Source of the DNA: Aliidiomarina halalkaliphila
Lineage (GTDB): Bacteria; Pseudomonadota; Gammaproteobacteria; Enterobacterales; Alteromonadaceae
Reading direction: 5' to 3'
Assembly (NCBI RefSeq): GCF_007096385.1
Contig: NZ_VJWL01000002.1
Span: 248,001-312,000, forward strand
DNA length: 64,000 nucleotides
Below the pieces are notes generated by a model. The model did no database searches. It was not told the DNA's origin and was given only the letters and a program-made list of their open reading frames with translations. Made by a program: the position numbers and the translations under genes. Of the stretch, positions 37,532-46,754 are shown piece after piece. Each line of letters begins with the position of its first letter. The first letter of the stretch is position 1.

Positions 37532-39136
37532 TTACGCCTTGTCTAGCTGGCGTAAATAATCATCATAGCTTCCGGCGAAATCTCGGATGCCATCTTCGGT
37601 GATTTCGATGATTCGGTTGGCCAATGACGATACAAATTCACGGTCGTGACTGACAAATAGCAAGGTGCCTTTGTAGTCTTCTAAGGCTAAGTTCAGAGAC
37701 TCGATGGACTCCATATCCAAGTGGTTGGTAGGTTCATCCATCACGAGAATATTCGGTGTTTGTAGAATGAGCTTGCCGAAGATCATGCGCCCTTTTTCGC
37801 CACCTGAAAGTATCTTCACCGGCTTTTTGATGTCGTCTTGGGAAAATAGCATACGGCCTAACACACCACGCACATTTTGCTCGTCGTGGTGAGGTTGCAT
37901 CCATTGGCTCATCCACTCAAACACCGTGATGTTTTGCTCAAACATATTGCCGTGATCTTGAGGGCAGTAACCGATGTTGGCATTTTCAGACCACTTGAAG
38001 CGACCGTGATCGACTTTGTATTGACCCATAAGGCATTTAAGTAGGGTGGTTTTTCCAATACCGTTGGCACCGATGATCGCGACTTTTTCGCCCACTTCGA
38101 TATGGGTGGAGACTTGATCAAGAATTGTCAGCTCACCAAAGGATTTACTCAGCTTGTCGATTTCCAATGCCTGACGATAGAGCTTCTTGTGTTGCTCAAA
38201 GCGAATATAGGGGCTCATACGGCTCGAGGCTTTTACTTCATCGAGCTTAATCTTTTCAATCTGACGAGCGCGCGACGTGGCTTGTTTTGCTTTTGATGCG
38301 TTGGCAGAAAACCGGCTCACAAAGCTTTGCAGCTCGGCGATTTTATCTTTCTTTTTGGCGTTGTCTTGTAGCAACTGCTCGCGGGCCTGAGTTGACGCAA
38401 ACATATAGTCGTCATAGTTTCCAGGATACAAACGCAGTTCGCCGTAATCGATGTCGGCCATGTGCGTGCACACGCTATTTAAAAAGTGGCGATCGTGAGA
38501 AATAATGATCATGGTACTTTGGCGCTCTGCAAGAATATTCTCAAGCCAGCGAATGGTGTTGATATCCAAGTTATTGGTCGGTTCGTCCAATAACATAATA
38601 TCCGGATCCGAAAATAACACCTGCGCCAAGAGCACGCGGATTTTTAATCCAGGGGCCAGCGCCGACATGGGCTGAAAATGTTGCTCGATGGGAATGCCCA
38701 AAGCGGTAAGCAGTTCTTGCGCGCGCGGCTCGGCGGTATACCCGTCTAACTCACCAAATTCAACTTCCAGATCGCCTACGCGCATGCCGTCTTCTTCGGT
38801 CATCTCGCCGCTGTAAATCCGGTCGCGTTCTTCCTTAATAGCCCATAGCGTTTCATGACCCATAATCACCGTATCCACAACGGTGAAGGCTTCATAGGCA
38901 AACTGATCTTGGCGCAGTTTACCTACACGCAAACCCGGTGCCACCGACACATTGCCGGCAGAGGGTTCTTGATCACCACTTAAAATACGCATAAAGGTGG
39001 ATTTGCCGCACCCATTCGCGCCAATCAGGCCATAACGATTACCTTGGCCGAACTTGACAGAGATATTTTCGAAGAGAGGTTTTGCACCAAATTGCATGGT
39101 GATGTTTGCAGCTGAAATCACTAAATAGGTACTCAA
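37532..39136 (-). CDS. ybiT: ABC-F ATPase YbiT
   Basis: A 534-aa protein with two ABC ATPase domains and no membrane part (Walker [10 protein letters not shown] and GANGIGKTT; signatures SGGEKGR; Walker B LLDEPTNN and VMDEPTNH). Sequence is close to E. coli YbiT along its length ([28 protein letters not shown]). ABC-F proteins act on the ribosome as translation factors. It is a single gene with no partner. Confidence 0.92.
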   Translation of the reverse strand: MSTYLVISAANITMQFGAKPLFENISVKFGQGNRYGLIGANGCGKSTFMRILSGDQEPSAGNVSVAPGLRVGKLRQDQFAYEAFTVVDTVIMGHETLWAIKEERDRIYSGEMTEEDGMRVGDLEVEFGELDGYTAEPRAQELLTALGIPIEQHFQPMSALAPGLKIRVLLAQVLFSDPDIMLLDEPTNNLDINTIRWLENILAERQSTMIIISHDRHFLNSVCTHMADIDYGELRLYPGNYDDYMFASTQAREQLLQDNAKKKDKIAELQSFVSRFSANASKAKQATSRARQIEKIKLDEVKASSRMSPYIRFEQHKKLYRQALEIDKLSKSFGELTILDQVSTHIEVGEKVAIIGANGIGKTTLLKCLMGQYKVDHGRFKWSENANIGYCPQDHGNMFEQNITVFEWMSQWMQPHHDEQNVRGVLGRMLFSQDDIKKPVKILSGGEKGRMIFGKLILQTPNILVMDEPTNHLDMESIESLNLALEDYKGTLLFVSHDREFVSSLANRIIEITEDGIRDFAGSYDDYLRQLDKA

Positions 39137-39217
39137 AAATTAGACAGGCGAATGAAGGTGCGCAATCTACGCGATTTAGGCCGATCATTCAATGCGCGGG
39201 GACATATTGGTGAGGAT

Positions 39218-40063
39218 TTATGGCGTTTTCACCCTTCCTTGTAACAAAAACTCAATAATGAGCGCTTGCCGTTGGTTGTGATATCGCGTTGAATCCATAA
39301 ATGGATGATCAAACTGCTCTCCATGATAGGTGTGAGCACCAACTTCCTCAGCTTTCTGTCTCAGTGGGCCAGTCATGCCGTCGTTGAGCACGCGGTCGCG
39401 ACCACCGGTAATCACCAAAAACTTGTTTGCGTTGTTTGCAGTGAGATGGTTTGTGGGGTCGAATCGTTCTGGACAGCCGTGATCAGAGAGCCGAGAAGGG
39501 CTCGCATCGATCACTGCACGGGTAAAATCCTGATGCTCGCTGAGTGCATTGAGAATAACCAGACCACCTAACGAAGTGCCATACAGCAATCCTTCTGAAT
39601 AGTCGTCTGCCAGATGCGCGATCAGCTCTTGATAATCTTTCACGATGGCTTGAATGCGTCGACGTCCTTCGGAGTCTGCATAACCTCGGTAATCAAACAC
39701 ATAAGCATTGAAACCTGCCGCAGCGTAGGGCGCAAGGGTGGCGATCATCTGATCGCTCACCATGGCATTGCCCATGGCCATGAGCACATACCCTTGGGGC
39801 TCAACTCGCTCGTAACTGTCATTGTGAGCATGGTATCGATAGCCGCGGAGGGTTTTCCCATCACCAGTAACAAACTCTGCTTCGTCGACGAGCACGTTTG
39901 CAGTGACTTGAGCAGGATTGCGACTCGGAGCCTGAGAACTCCAAATACTGAAATAAAGGCGTTCTTTAATAAACCCACAGACAGTACGTTCGCGATTATC
40001 GGAAAACGCAGGGGCAGGGAATACCAAGAGAACAACTAAAAGTAACGTAGAAATAGAGTTCAT
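39218..40063 (-). CDS. Secreted alpha/beta-hydrolase
   Basis: A 281-aa alpha/beta-hydrolase with a signal peptide from ATG 40063 (MNSISTLLLVVLLVFPAPAF). Visible are the nucleophile elbow GTSLGG, YDYRGYADSEG and a late Asp/His pair (TGGRDRV, FDHPF). The longer frame to 40195 overlaps the divergent porin promoter and is rejected. Substrate unknown, probably an ester or peptide in the periplasm. Confidence 0.75.
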   Translation of the reverse strand: MNSISTLLLVVLLVFPAPAFSDNRERTVCGFIKERLYFSIWSSQAPSRNPAQVTANVLVDEAEFVTGDGKTLRGYRYHAHNDSYERVEPQGYVLMAMGNAMVSDQMIATLAPYAAAGFNAYVFDYRGYADSEGRRRIQAIVKDYQELIAHLADDYSEGLLYGTSLGGLVILNALSEHQDFTRAVIDASPSRLSDHGCPERFDPTNHLTANNANKFLVITGGRDRVLNDGMTGPLRQKAEEVGAHTYHGEQFDHPFMDSTRYHNQRQALIIEFLLQGRVKTP

Positions 40064-40116
40064 GTTTGTTAGTGTAGACCAAAAGGCGGTTTGAAATGGC
40101 TCACTGTCGATTGCAA

Positions 40117-40156
40117 TTGTCACGATAACGTCATAATTAATTCGCAGAATTGTCAT
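40117..40156 (+). promoter_or_regulatory. Candidate Pho box upstream of the porin
   Basis: TTGTCAC at 40117-40123, GATA, then ACGTCAT at 40128-40134. Two 7-base TGTCA-like repeats spaced 11 bases apart match the PhoB pattern. A further TTGTCAT at 40150-40156 keeps the 11-base periodicity. No PhoB gene lies in the window, so this is a sequence-only suggestion. Confidence 0.4.
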
Positions 40157-40212
40157 GCAATGCACGTCTAATAGCTTTCCGTAACTCTCACTCAACCTGT
40201 TATGGAACTGTT

Positions 40213-41334
40213 ATGACTACTACACTAAAAATCTCAGCGGTTGCAGCATTGATCGCACTGGCATGTGCTTCTGGAGTTGCAGAAGCAAAAAGCGTCGAAG
40301 TTAGAGGTCGTATGCACTTAGATACGGCAACGTATGATTCAGATGTGACTGAGTTGGGCAACGCAACGGCTTTGCGTCGTACTCGCCTAGGTATGTCTGG
40401 CAAGTTAGACGACACTTGGTCATTCCAAATTGAATATGATTTTGCTGAAAATGGCACCAGCGCTAACGATGTGTACCTACGCCGACCGCTGGGCGAAGGT
40501 ACCTTGACCATCGGTCAGGTAAAAGTACCTATGGGCTTGAATGAATTAACAAGCTCAAATGCTATTACCTTTATGGAGCGGGCCTCGAACAGTAATATTA
40601 CTGCAGATAGCCGCCGTATCGGTATTCATTACGCACAATCAATAGATAACCTGTTGTTCCAATCCATGCTTTATACCCGTGGTATTGGGGGCGAGCGTCC
40701 TTCAGGTGCGAACTCAGGTAGTGATGCACCTATGGGTATCGCGGGACGTTTAGTGTTTACTCCGTCGGTTGGCGAAAATCAGTTGCTGCACTTAGGTGTA
40801 TCAGTTGCTGCCGAAGACCGAGGTGATTTTAACGCACTGCGTTACCGTGATCGCCCAGAAGTGCGTCCGGCTGATATTCGTTTAATCGATACTGGCACCA
40901 TTGCTGATGTGGATTCCACGTTGAAATTCGGTTTAGAAGCGGCCTACCAATCAGGCCCGTTCTCAATTGAAGCAGAATACCTTGCGAACAACGTAAACCG
41001 TGATGGCAATCCAGACGTTACATTTGACGGATTCCACATTCAAACGAGCTATGTGTTGACCGGTGAAAAACGTGGTTACCGCGGTGGTAACTTCCGTGGT
41101 ATTTCTCCAAATGGCAAAGGCGCTTGGGAAGTGGCAGCACGTTATAGCCAAACGAATTTGTCAGATGGCCTGATCGTGGGTGGTGAGCAAAGTAATATCA
41201 CGCTTGGCTTAAACTACTATGCAAGCAGCAATGTACGTTTTATGGCGAACGTTATCTTCGCGGATATCAAAGATGGTATCAACGGTGATGAGAAGCCAAC
41301 AGCATTTGCGCTGCGGGCACAGTTTGCGTTCTAA
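40213..41334 (+). CDS. Outer-membrane porin of the OprO/OprP (phosphate-selective) type
   Basis: A 373-aa beta-barrel with a signal peptide (MTTTLKISAVAALIALACASGVAEA). The repeats and motifs match the phosphate-selective porin O/P family: RRTRLGMSGKLDDTWSFQIEYDFAENG, LGEGTLTIGQVKVPMGLNELTSSN, and C-terminal ALRAQFAF. ATG 40213 begins the signal peptide; a frame start 21 codons upstream was not used. A Pho-box-like site is 57-96 bases upstream. Confidence 0.85.
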   Translation: MTTTLKISAVAALIALACASGVAEAKSVEVRGRMHLDTATYDSDVTELGNATALRRTRLGMSGKLDDTWSFQIEYDFAENGTSANDVYLRRPLGEGTLTIGQVKVPMGLNELTSSNAITFMERASNSNITADSRRIGIHYAQSIDNLLFQSMLYTRGIGGERPSGANSGSDAPMGIAGRLVFTPSVGENQLLHLGVSVAAEDRGDFNALRYRDRPEVRPADIRLIDTGTIADVDSTLKFGLEAAYQSGPFSIEAEYLANNVNRDGNPDVTFDGFHIQTSYVLTGEKRGYRGGNFRGISPNGKGAWEVAARYSQTNLSDGLIVGGEQSNITLGLNYYASSNVRFMANVIFADIKDGINGDEKPTAFALRAQFAF

Positions 41335-41358
41335 GCTCGGTTCCAAAACTATTTGAAA

Positions 41359-41385
41359 AACGGAGGCAGCAGCCTCCGTTTTTTT
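41359..41385 (+). terminator. Intrinsic terminator of the porin gene
   Basis: Nine-base perfect arms AACGGAGGC/GCCTCCGTT with an AGCA loop, followed by five T. Confidence 0.85.
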
Positions 41386-41566
41386 ATGCCCGCATAGCAA
41401 CTTTATGTCGGATAAAGAAAAATCCCCAGGCAGTTCTCATCGAAGTGAGATGCATTGACTATAATCTGTGTGGATAGGCATGTGTTAACGCACCAGATTA
41501 GTTTTGAATAGTCGCGCTATGCCGACGCTCAGTAACCGGAAATCGATAAAGCCTTGGAGTCGCATC

Positions 41567-43552
41567 ATGTCGCAGGAACCGCCGAAAAGAACGTCAGAAA
41601 GTCATGTGTGTGTCGATCAGGTGATTCAAAAAGTGGGCAAGAAAATTACCTTGGGTCTCCCGCTTGGCTTGGGAAAGCCGATTCATTTTATCAACGCGTT
41701 ATACCAACGAGCGAAAGACGATCCGGAAATCGACCTGCATATTGTTACTGCGTTGTCGTTGGTCGCGCCAAAGCCTAAACCAGGCCTTGAAGCGCGCTTT
41801 ATGGGCCCGTTCATTGAGCGGATCTATGGTGATATTCCTGAGCTTGAATACGCTCGTGATGTTCTTAATCACCAGTTGCCCGACAATGTGAAGGTGTCGG
41901 AGTTCTTTTTTCAGGCGGGGAACTATCTCAATCACAAAGAGCAACAGCAGCGCTATATTTGCACTAATTATACCCACGCACTGCGCGATTTACTTGCCCT
42001 TGATATCAATGTAGTCGCACAAATCGTGGCGCCGGATACTGATCCAGCACACCCTGATCAGGTCAGTTTAAGTTGTAATCCTGACTTGTCCTTGGATTTA
42101 TTTACCGAATTACGGGCCGCTGAAACAGATACCAAGCCCGTGGCTCTGGTCGCTGAGTGCAATCGTAATCTGCCCTTCTTTGGCAATGACGCTGCGCTGC
42201 CCACGTCTACATTTGATGTGATTTTTGACACAGAAAGTACCGACTATCCGTTATTTTCGGTACCACAAGCACCGATTAATGCGACAGATCATCTGATTGG
42301 TTTTTACGCCAGTACCCTACTCAAAGATGGTGGCACTCTGCAGGTCGGTATTGGCTCATTGGGCTCTGCATTGATTTATAGCACCTGTTTACGTCATCAG
42401 AACAACTCTGCTTGGCAGTCGCTATATCACCACCTTCAGGTGGCTGAGCGCTTCCCAGTTGCGAAGAAGTATGGAGGCATCGCACCCTTTACGAAGGGAT
42501 TATATGGGTGTAGCGAAATGATGGTAGATGGCTTTATCTATTTGTTTGAAGCCGGAGTTTTAAGTCGCAAGGTGTATCCCGATGCGGAGTTACAGCAGCA
42601 GATAAACGATGGTATCCCGCTCCCAGAATCCATTAATGACTCTCGCTTAGCGCAAGGAGTGGTGATGCATGGTGGCTTTTACTTAGGGCCGCGTAATTTT
42701 TACCAGAAGCTGGCACAGCTCACACCGGAGCAACGCAAGTTAATTAATATGACCAGCGTTAACTTTATCAATGACCTCAATGATCATCGCTTTGGTGATC
42801 AACGGTTGAAGGCGGCCCAGCGCGTATCGAGTCGCTTTATTAACTCGGCAATGCAATGCACCCTGGATGGGGCGGCAGTGTCGGATGGGCTCGAAGATGG
42901 ACGTGTGCTCAGTGGTGTCGGTGGGCAATATAATTTTGTGGCTATGGCCCATGAGTTAAAAGGAGCCCGCTCTATTTTAACCCTTCGTAGTACTCGCACC
43001 GCAAACGGTAAAACAAATTCAAATATTGTATTTTCGTATGGGCACTGCACTATTCCTCGTCATTTGCGTGACATTGTCATTACGGAGTATGGCATCGCGG
43101 ACTTGCGCGGAAAATCAGATGAGAATGTGTATTTAGCTCTGATTCGCATTGCTGATTCTCGCTTCCAAGCCGATCTATTAAAGCAGGCAAAGAAAGCGGG
43201 GAAGGTAGATGCGAACTTTGAAATGCCGGCGGACTGGCAACACAATACGCCGGCTGCCGTAGCCCAAACACTGCGTGAGTTTCAGCAACAAGACCTGTTC
43301 CCGCCGTTTCCTTTTGGTTGCGAGTTCAGCGATGAAGAGCTGCGTATTGGTAAAGGGTTAAAACAGCTGAAGGCCGACACCGCGACACCATTGGGGAAAG
43401 CAAAAACCTTGATCCAGGCCTTTCTCTTTGGATCGGCAGGTCATAAGTACGCCTCGCTCCTAGAGCGCATGCAGCTGGAAAAAACGCCAGATTTCAAAAC
43501 ATGGCTCGACCGTCGGTTACTCGTATGGGGACTCAAAAAAGCCGACGCCTAA
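41567..43552 (+). CDS. Acetyl-CoA hydrolase/transferase family protein
   Basis: A 661-aa protein. The N-terminal half is a CoA-transferase/hydrolase domain (KKITLGLPLGLGKPIHFINALYQRA). The C-terminal half has the conserved VITEYGIADLRGKSDENVYLALIRIADSRF region. It probably moves CoA between acetate or another short acid and acyl-CoA. Start at 41567 is supported by GGAG about 8 bases upstream; 41519 is an open alternative. Large CoA-transferase-like proteins of this size are common in marine gammaproteobacteria. Confidence 0.8.
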   Translation: MSQEPPKRTSESHVCVDQVIQKVGKKITLGLPLGLGKPIHFINALYQRAKDDPEIDLHIVTALSLVAPKPKPGLEARFMGPFIERIYGDIPELEYARDVLNHQLPDNVKVSEFFFQAGNYLNHKEQQQRYICTNYTHALRDLLALDINVVAQIVAPDTDPAHPDQVSLSCNPDLSLDLFTELRAAETDTKPVALVAECNRNLPFFGNDAALPTSTFDVIFDTESTDYPLFSVPQAPINATDHLIGFYASTLLKDGGTLQVGIGSLGSALIYSTCLRHQNNSAWQSLYHHLQVAERFPVAKKYGGIAPFTKGLYGCSEMMVDGFIYLFEAGVLSRKVYPDAELQQQINDGIPLPESINDSRLAQGVVMHGGFYLGPRNFYQKLAQLTPEQRKLINMTSVNFINDLNDHRFGDQRLKAAQRVSSRFINSAMQCTLDGAAVSDGLEDGRVLSGVGGQYNFVAMAHELKGARSILTLRSTRTANGKTNSNIVFSYGHCTIPRHLRDIVITEYGIADLRGKSDENVYLALIRIADSRFQADLLKQAKKAGKVDANFEMPADWQHNTPAAVAQTLREFQQQDLFPPFPFGCEFSDEELRIGKGLKQLKADTATPLGKAKTLIQAFLFGSAGHKYASLLERMQLEKTPDFKTWLDRRLLVWGLKKADA

Positions 43553-43687
43553 AGCAACGACACATTTCGCCATTCAGTTAGCATTTCTCGCCGATCTATT
43601 TAGCGAAATTGGCGAAGCTTTCGTTTCATGGGTAATCCATATTTAACCCTTCCCCTATAACTCATTGAATTTATTATTTAAAATAAA

Positions 43688-43703
43688 TGGCACGCTAATT
43701 GCT
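43688..43703 (+). promoter_or_regulatory. Sigma-54 (-24/-12) promoter of the DUF3192 lipoprotein gene
   Basis: TGGCACG-CTAA-TTGCT matches the RpoN consensus (TGGCACG N4 TTGCW) exactly, with the start site expected near 43714 and a leader of about 70 bases. The same 18 bases recur upstream of the TonB receptor at 49210. Confidence 0.8.
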
Positions 43704-43783
43704 TCTTACTGATTGAAGAATGCATTATGTGTTCCCTTAGCTATGTTCGCGTTACCTAACGCAATGAATTATTGGAGTAGTGA

Positions 43784-44161
43784 ATGAAAAAAATCATGTT
43801 ATTAAGCGCCGGGCTTCTGTCGGTAAGCCTTTTGTCTGGTTGTGTTGTGGTCGTCGATGGTGACAAGCGAGTGAAACGGGAATCTGCGTCTTTCGAAGTG
43901 CGCGAAGAGAAAAATCGTGCCGCTATTTCGCAATTAAATATTGGGACATCACCGAGTGCGGTACTGATGAAAATGGGCACCCCTGACTTTGATGAGCGTC
44001 TTTCTCGTGATGGTGTGGAATATCGTGTGCTGTATTACCGTACACAGCGCGTCACCGCCGATGGCATGACCACAAAAGACGAATGCACACCCTTAGTATT
44101 CGCCAATGGCGAGCTGCTCGGATGGGGGCAAAGTAAGCTTGATGCTATTGAGCGTAGCTAA
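43784..44161 (+). CDS. DUF3192-type lipoprotein under a sigma-54 promoter
   Basis: A 125-aa lipoprotein (lipobox LSGC, Cys20). The conserved DUF3192 core (LNIGTSPSAVLMKMGTPDFDERLS...YRVLYYRTQRVTADGMTTKDECTPLVFANGELLGWG) resembles small outer-membrane assembly lipoproteins such as the SmpA/OmlA fold. Its function is unknown; the RpoN promoter upstream suggests nutrient or stress regulation. Confidence 0.8.
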   Translation: MKKIMLLSAGLLSVSLLSGCVVVVDGDKRVKRESASFEVREEKNRAAISQLNIGTSPSAVLMKMGTPDFDERLSRDGVEYRVLYYRTQRVTADGMTTKDECTPLVFANGELLGWGQSKLDAIERS

Positions 44162-44193
44162 TAACCCATCCGCGCTGTCGGACTGATGAGAAC

Positions 44194-44787
44194 TCATTTA
44201 GCTCGTTCAACAAATTTGAGTAGCAGCGTGAAATCATTGCAATCAGCGGCGCGAAGGGCGGTTATATATTCCTTGCGTCGTTGATTGTCGTATTCAAGAT
44301 CATAGCCACTGGCCCATGGAATAGGTGGTAGCTTATACACATCCTCGAGTAATATATCGGTTGCGATGCGCGCATGGCGGCCATTGCCATTGGGGAAAAG
44401 ATGAATCTGAACTAAGCGGTGATGAAAGCGGGCAGCAATATCGAGGGGTGGGTAAACACTATGGGCAATCCAATATTGAATGTTATCAAGTAATATCCTG
44501 AGCTGGACTGATATTTGTTGTGGATCTATACCGATGGTTTTCTCTGTTCTTCGATACGCGCCTGCCCACGTCCAAACATCACCAAAGAGCCGTTTATGCA
44601 GGGTTCGGATGAAATGATCATCAAAAACAGAGCCGCCACGTCGTCGCGACACCCAGCGCAGGCCTTGTTCAATATTCGCCTGCTCTAGTTCGTTTAATTC
44701 AGCACGCGTTGTTATATGCTGAAATTTCAGTCCTTGTGTTTCATTAGGATCGAGCGGCGTTGCTCCATCGGGCTCTTTAAATATCAC
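44194..44787 (-). CDS. Mobile mystery protein B (Fic domain)
   Basis: A 197-aa protein with the Fic motif IHLFPNGNGRHAR (HxFxxGNGRxxR form) and the WTWAGAYRRTEKTIG flap region. Fic enzymes transfer AMP or related groups. This size and partner identify the mobile mystery protein B family, always found with protein A in mobile regions. It overlaps the protein A gene by 4 bases. Confidence 0.85.
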   Translation of the reverse strand: MIFKEPDGATPLDPNETQGLKFQHITTRAELNELEQANIEQGLRWVSRRRGGSVFDDHFIRTLHKRLFGDVWTWAGAYRRTEKTIGIDPQQISVQLRILLDNIQYWIAHSVYPPLDIAARFHHRLVQIHLFPNGNGRHARIATDILLEDVYKLPPIPWASGYDLEYDNQRRKEYITALRAADCNDFTLLLKFVERAK

Positions 44788-45251
44788 TTAGGCTCCCAAA
44801 AGTCAGCGGGCATCTCACGGATGAGATCCTCTGTAAGTGCATCAATCCGGCGTTTTGTTTGAGATTGGGAAAGTGATTGCTGCTCTAGCGCCATATGAGC
44901 ATTTGCACGTTGGACCAACAATTCTGCTGCCCGATGGGCTTGTGATCGAACTACATCCTCCACATGACCGTGTTCTGGGATAATGGCATAGACAAACCGT
45001 CCGCCCATGGCCTCGGCAAGCTTTTGCATCTGATTAATCGTAATTGCTCCATCGCGTTCATTGCGTTCGGCTTGATAGATCGCGTTACGGCTGACGCCAA
45101 CGCGTTTCGCTACCTGAGCTCCCGACATGCCGAGTGCTTTACGCATAACCGAAAGCCACCCTTCAGGTGGTTTTTTCAATGTGTTTAGCTGATCTGCAGA
45201 ACGATTTACGATCTGCACATATTGTCTATTCGCAGCAATTTTTACGCTCAT
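44784..45251 (-). CDS. Mobile mystery protein A (HTH antitoxin-like)
   Basis: A 155-aa protein with a Cro/Xre-type HTH (GMSGAQVAKRVGVSRNAIYQAERNERDGAITINQMQKLAEAMG) and a C-terminal part rich in helices. It is the usual partner of the Fic protein and probably an antitoxin and autoregulator. The start has no close competitor. A dyad sits just upstream at 45294-45313. Confidence 0.85.
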   Translation of the reverse strand: MSVKIAANRQYVQIVNRSADQLNTLKKPPEGWLSVMRKALGMSGAQVAKRVGVSRNAIYQAERNERDGAITINQMQKLAEAMGGRFVYAIIPEHGHVEDVVRSQAHRAAELLVQRANAHMALEQQSLSQSQTKRRIDALTEDLIREMPADFWEPK

Positions 45252-45293
45252 TGCACATCACCTAATATTCATATATTTAATTAATGTAAATTA

Positions 45294-45313
45294 AACAATA
45301 TGCATCTATTGTT
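45294..45313. promoter_or_regulatory. Dyad upstream of the mystery-protein operon
   Basis: Perfect inverted repeat AACAATA-TGCATC-TATTGTT, 43-62 bases before the protein A start. It is a likely operator for its HTH product. The rest of the 45252-45594 gap shows no gene I can support. Confidence 0.45.
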
Positions 45314-45594
45314 AATCTGTCAATTATATAATATGCAGTTAGCAATTTTTGAATATCACTTTAATCCTAATACTTCTCACAGGGATGGTGGTTTTTTTCA
45401 GCCATTACGCTATATATCGAGATATCTAAGGATCGCTCCGGTAATGGCGACTGGTTGCTACTCACTGCGCAATGCGAACCCAAAATGGCCAAAGCTCCGT
45501 ATTCTAACGAACAAGGCTGCTAATACGGCGCAGCGAGTACTTGGATGATTTTTCGAGACCTGTACGTATCGACTCCGACAGTGAGGCCAATATC

Positions 45595-46650
45595 ATGATA
45601 AAAAAGTTAGTCACAACCGTTTTTACCGCGAGTCTTGTCGTCTATATCGCAACGCCCACACCCGCCGAAGCCTGCACCCGCTTGGTGTATTTAGGCCCAG
45701 ATAACACTGTGCTTACGGGTCGAAGTATGGACTTCTCGATCGATATTCCGGCCAATTTATGGATCTTCCCTCGGGGTATGGAGCGACAAGGTGAAGTGGG
45801 TCCTAACTCGATTACATGGCGCTCGAAATATGGCAGTGTTGCTGCAAGTTCGTGGGATATAGCTACTCCTGATGGCATGAATGAAAAGGGTCTGGTGGCT
45901 AATCTACTGTGGTTGGTCGCCTCTGAGTATCCAGACTTTGAGAAAGACGGCGATCAACCTGGCTTGACCATATCAGCTTGGGCGCAGTATGCGCTTGATA
46001 ACTTTGCCACGGTCGCGGAGGCTGTGGATTTTTTTGCGGAAGAGTCCTTTGCCATTGTGTCAGATTTCATTCCCGGCACTGATAAATTCACTACGGTACA
46101 CTTGTCGTTATCGGATGCCACTGGTGACAGTGCTATTTTTGAATATATTGGCGGTAAGCTAAAGATTCATCATAGCCGTGACTATCAAGTGATGACCAAC
46201 GATCCTCCATTTGGTGAGCAACTCGCGATTAAGAGTTATTGGGATACCGTGCCAGGGCAGGCGTTTTTGCCTGGTACTGGTAAGGCCGCCGATCGTTTCG
46301 TGCGAGCGTCGTACTACTTAAATATGATCCCACAAACGAGTGACCCGAGAATCGCGGCGGCGAGTGTTTTTAGTGTGGTTCGTAATGTTTCCGTGCCCTA
46401 TGGCATAGGTACGCCAGAACAGCCGCACCTATCGAATACCCGCTGGAGGGTGGTATCTGACCAACGCAATTTGGTGTATTACTTCGAGAACGTACTCACT
46501 CCAAATACGGTATGGGTCGACTTCAATAATGTCGATTTTAGTGAAGGAGCCCCGGTGAAAAAGTTAGAACTGGCAGGCGGTGAGATTTATGCGGGGGAAT
46601 CCAGCGGTTATTTTGCTGAAGCAGAACCGTTCCGATTTCAAGGATTATGA
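45595..46650 (+). CDS. Choloylglycine-hydrolase-family (Ntn) amidase
   Basis: A 351-aa protein. The signal peptide (MIKKLVTTVFTASLVVYIATPTPAEA) ends immediately before CTRLVYLG, exposing the N-terminal nucleophile Cys typical of linear amide C-N hydrolases. Other family landmarks: DFSIDI, SAWAQYALDNFATVAEA. Substrates of such periplasmic homologues include acyl-homoserine lactones, penicillin V or bile-type amides; none can be chosen here. GTGAGG lies upstream of 45595. Confidence 0.8.
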   Translation: MIKKLVTTVFTASLVVYIATPTPAEACTRLVYLGPDNTVLTGRSMDFSIDIPANLWIFPRGMERQGEVGPNSITWRSKYGSVAASSWDIATPDGMNEKGLVANLLWLVASEYPDFEKDGDQPGLTISAWAQYALDNFATVAEAVDFFAEESFAIVSDFIPGTDKFTTVHLSLSDATGDSAIFEYIGGKLKIHHSRDYQVMTNDPPFGEQLAIKSYWDTVPGQAFLPGTGKAADRFVRASYYLNMIPQTSDPRIAAASVFSVVRNVSVPYGIGTPEQPHLSNTRWRVVSDQRNLVYYFENVLTPNTVWVDFNNVDFSEGAPVKKLELAGGEIYAGESSGYFAEAEPFRFQGL

Positions 46651-46659
46651 TTTGAAGTT

Positions 46660-46699
46660 CTCGGGCTGCAGAAAGTACATTCAGCGCCCGAGAGTTTTT
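46660..46699 (+). terminator. Terminator of the Ntn-amidase gene
   Basis: CTCGGGC/GCCCGAG arms (46660-46666 and 46686-46692) followed by T5, between the amidase and the opposite-strand TPR gene. Confidence 0.7.
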
Positions 46700-46754
46700 A
46701 TCGTGTTGTAGGATGCATCGCTATGTGCGCCAATGAGTGAAACGGGTGAGTTAC

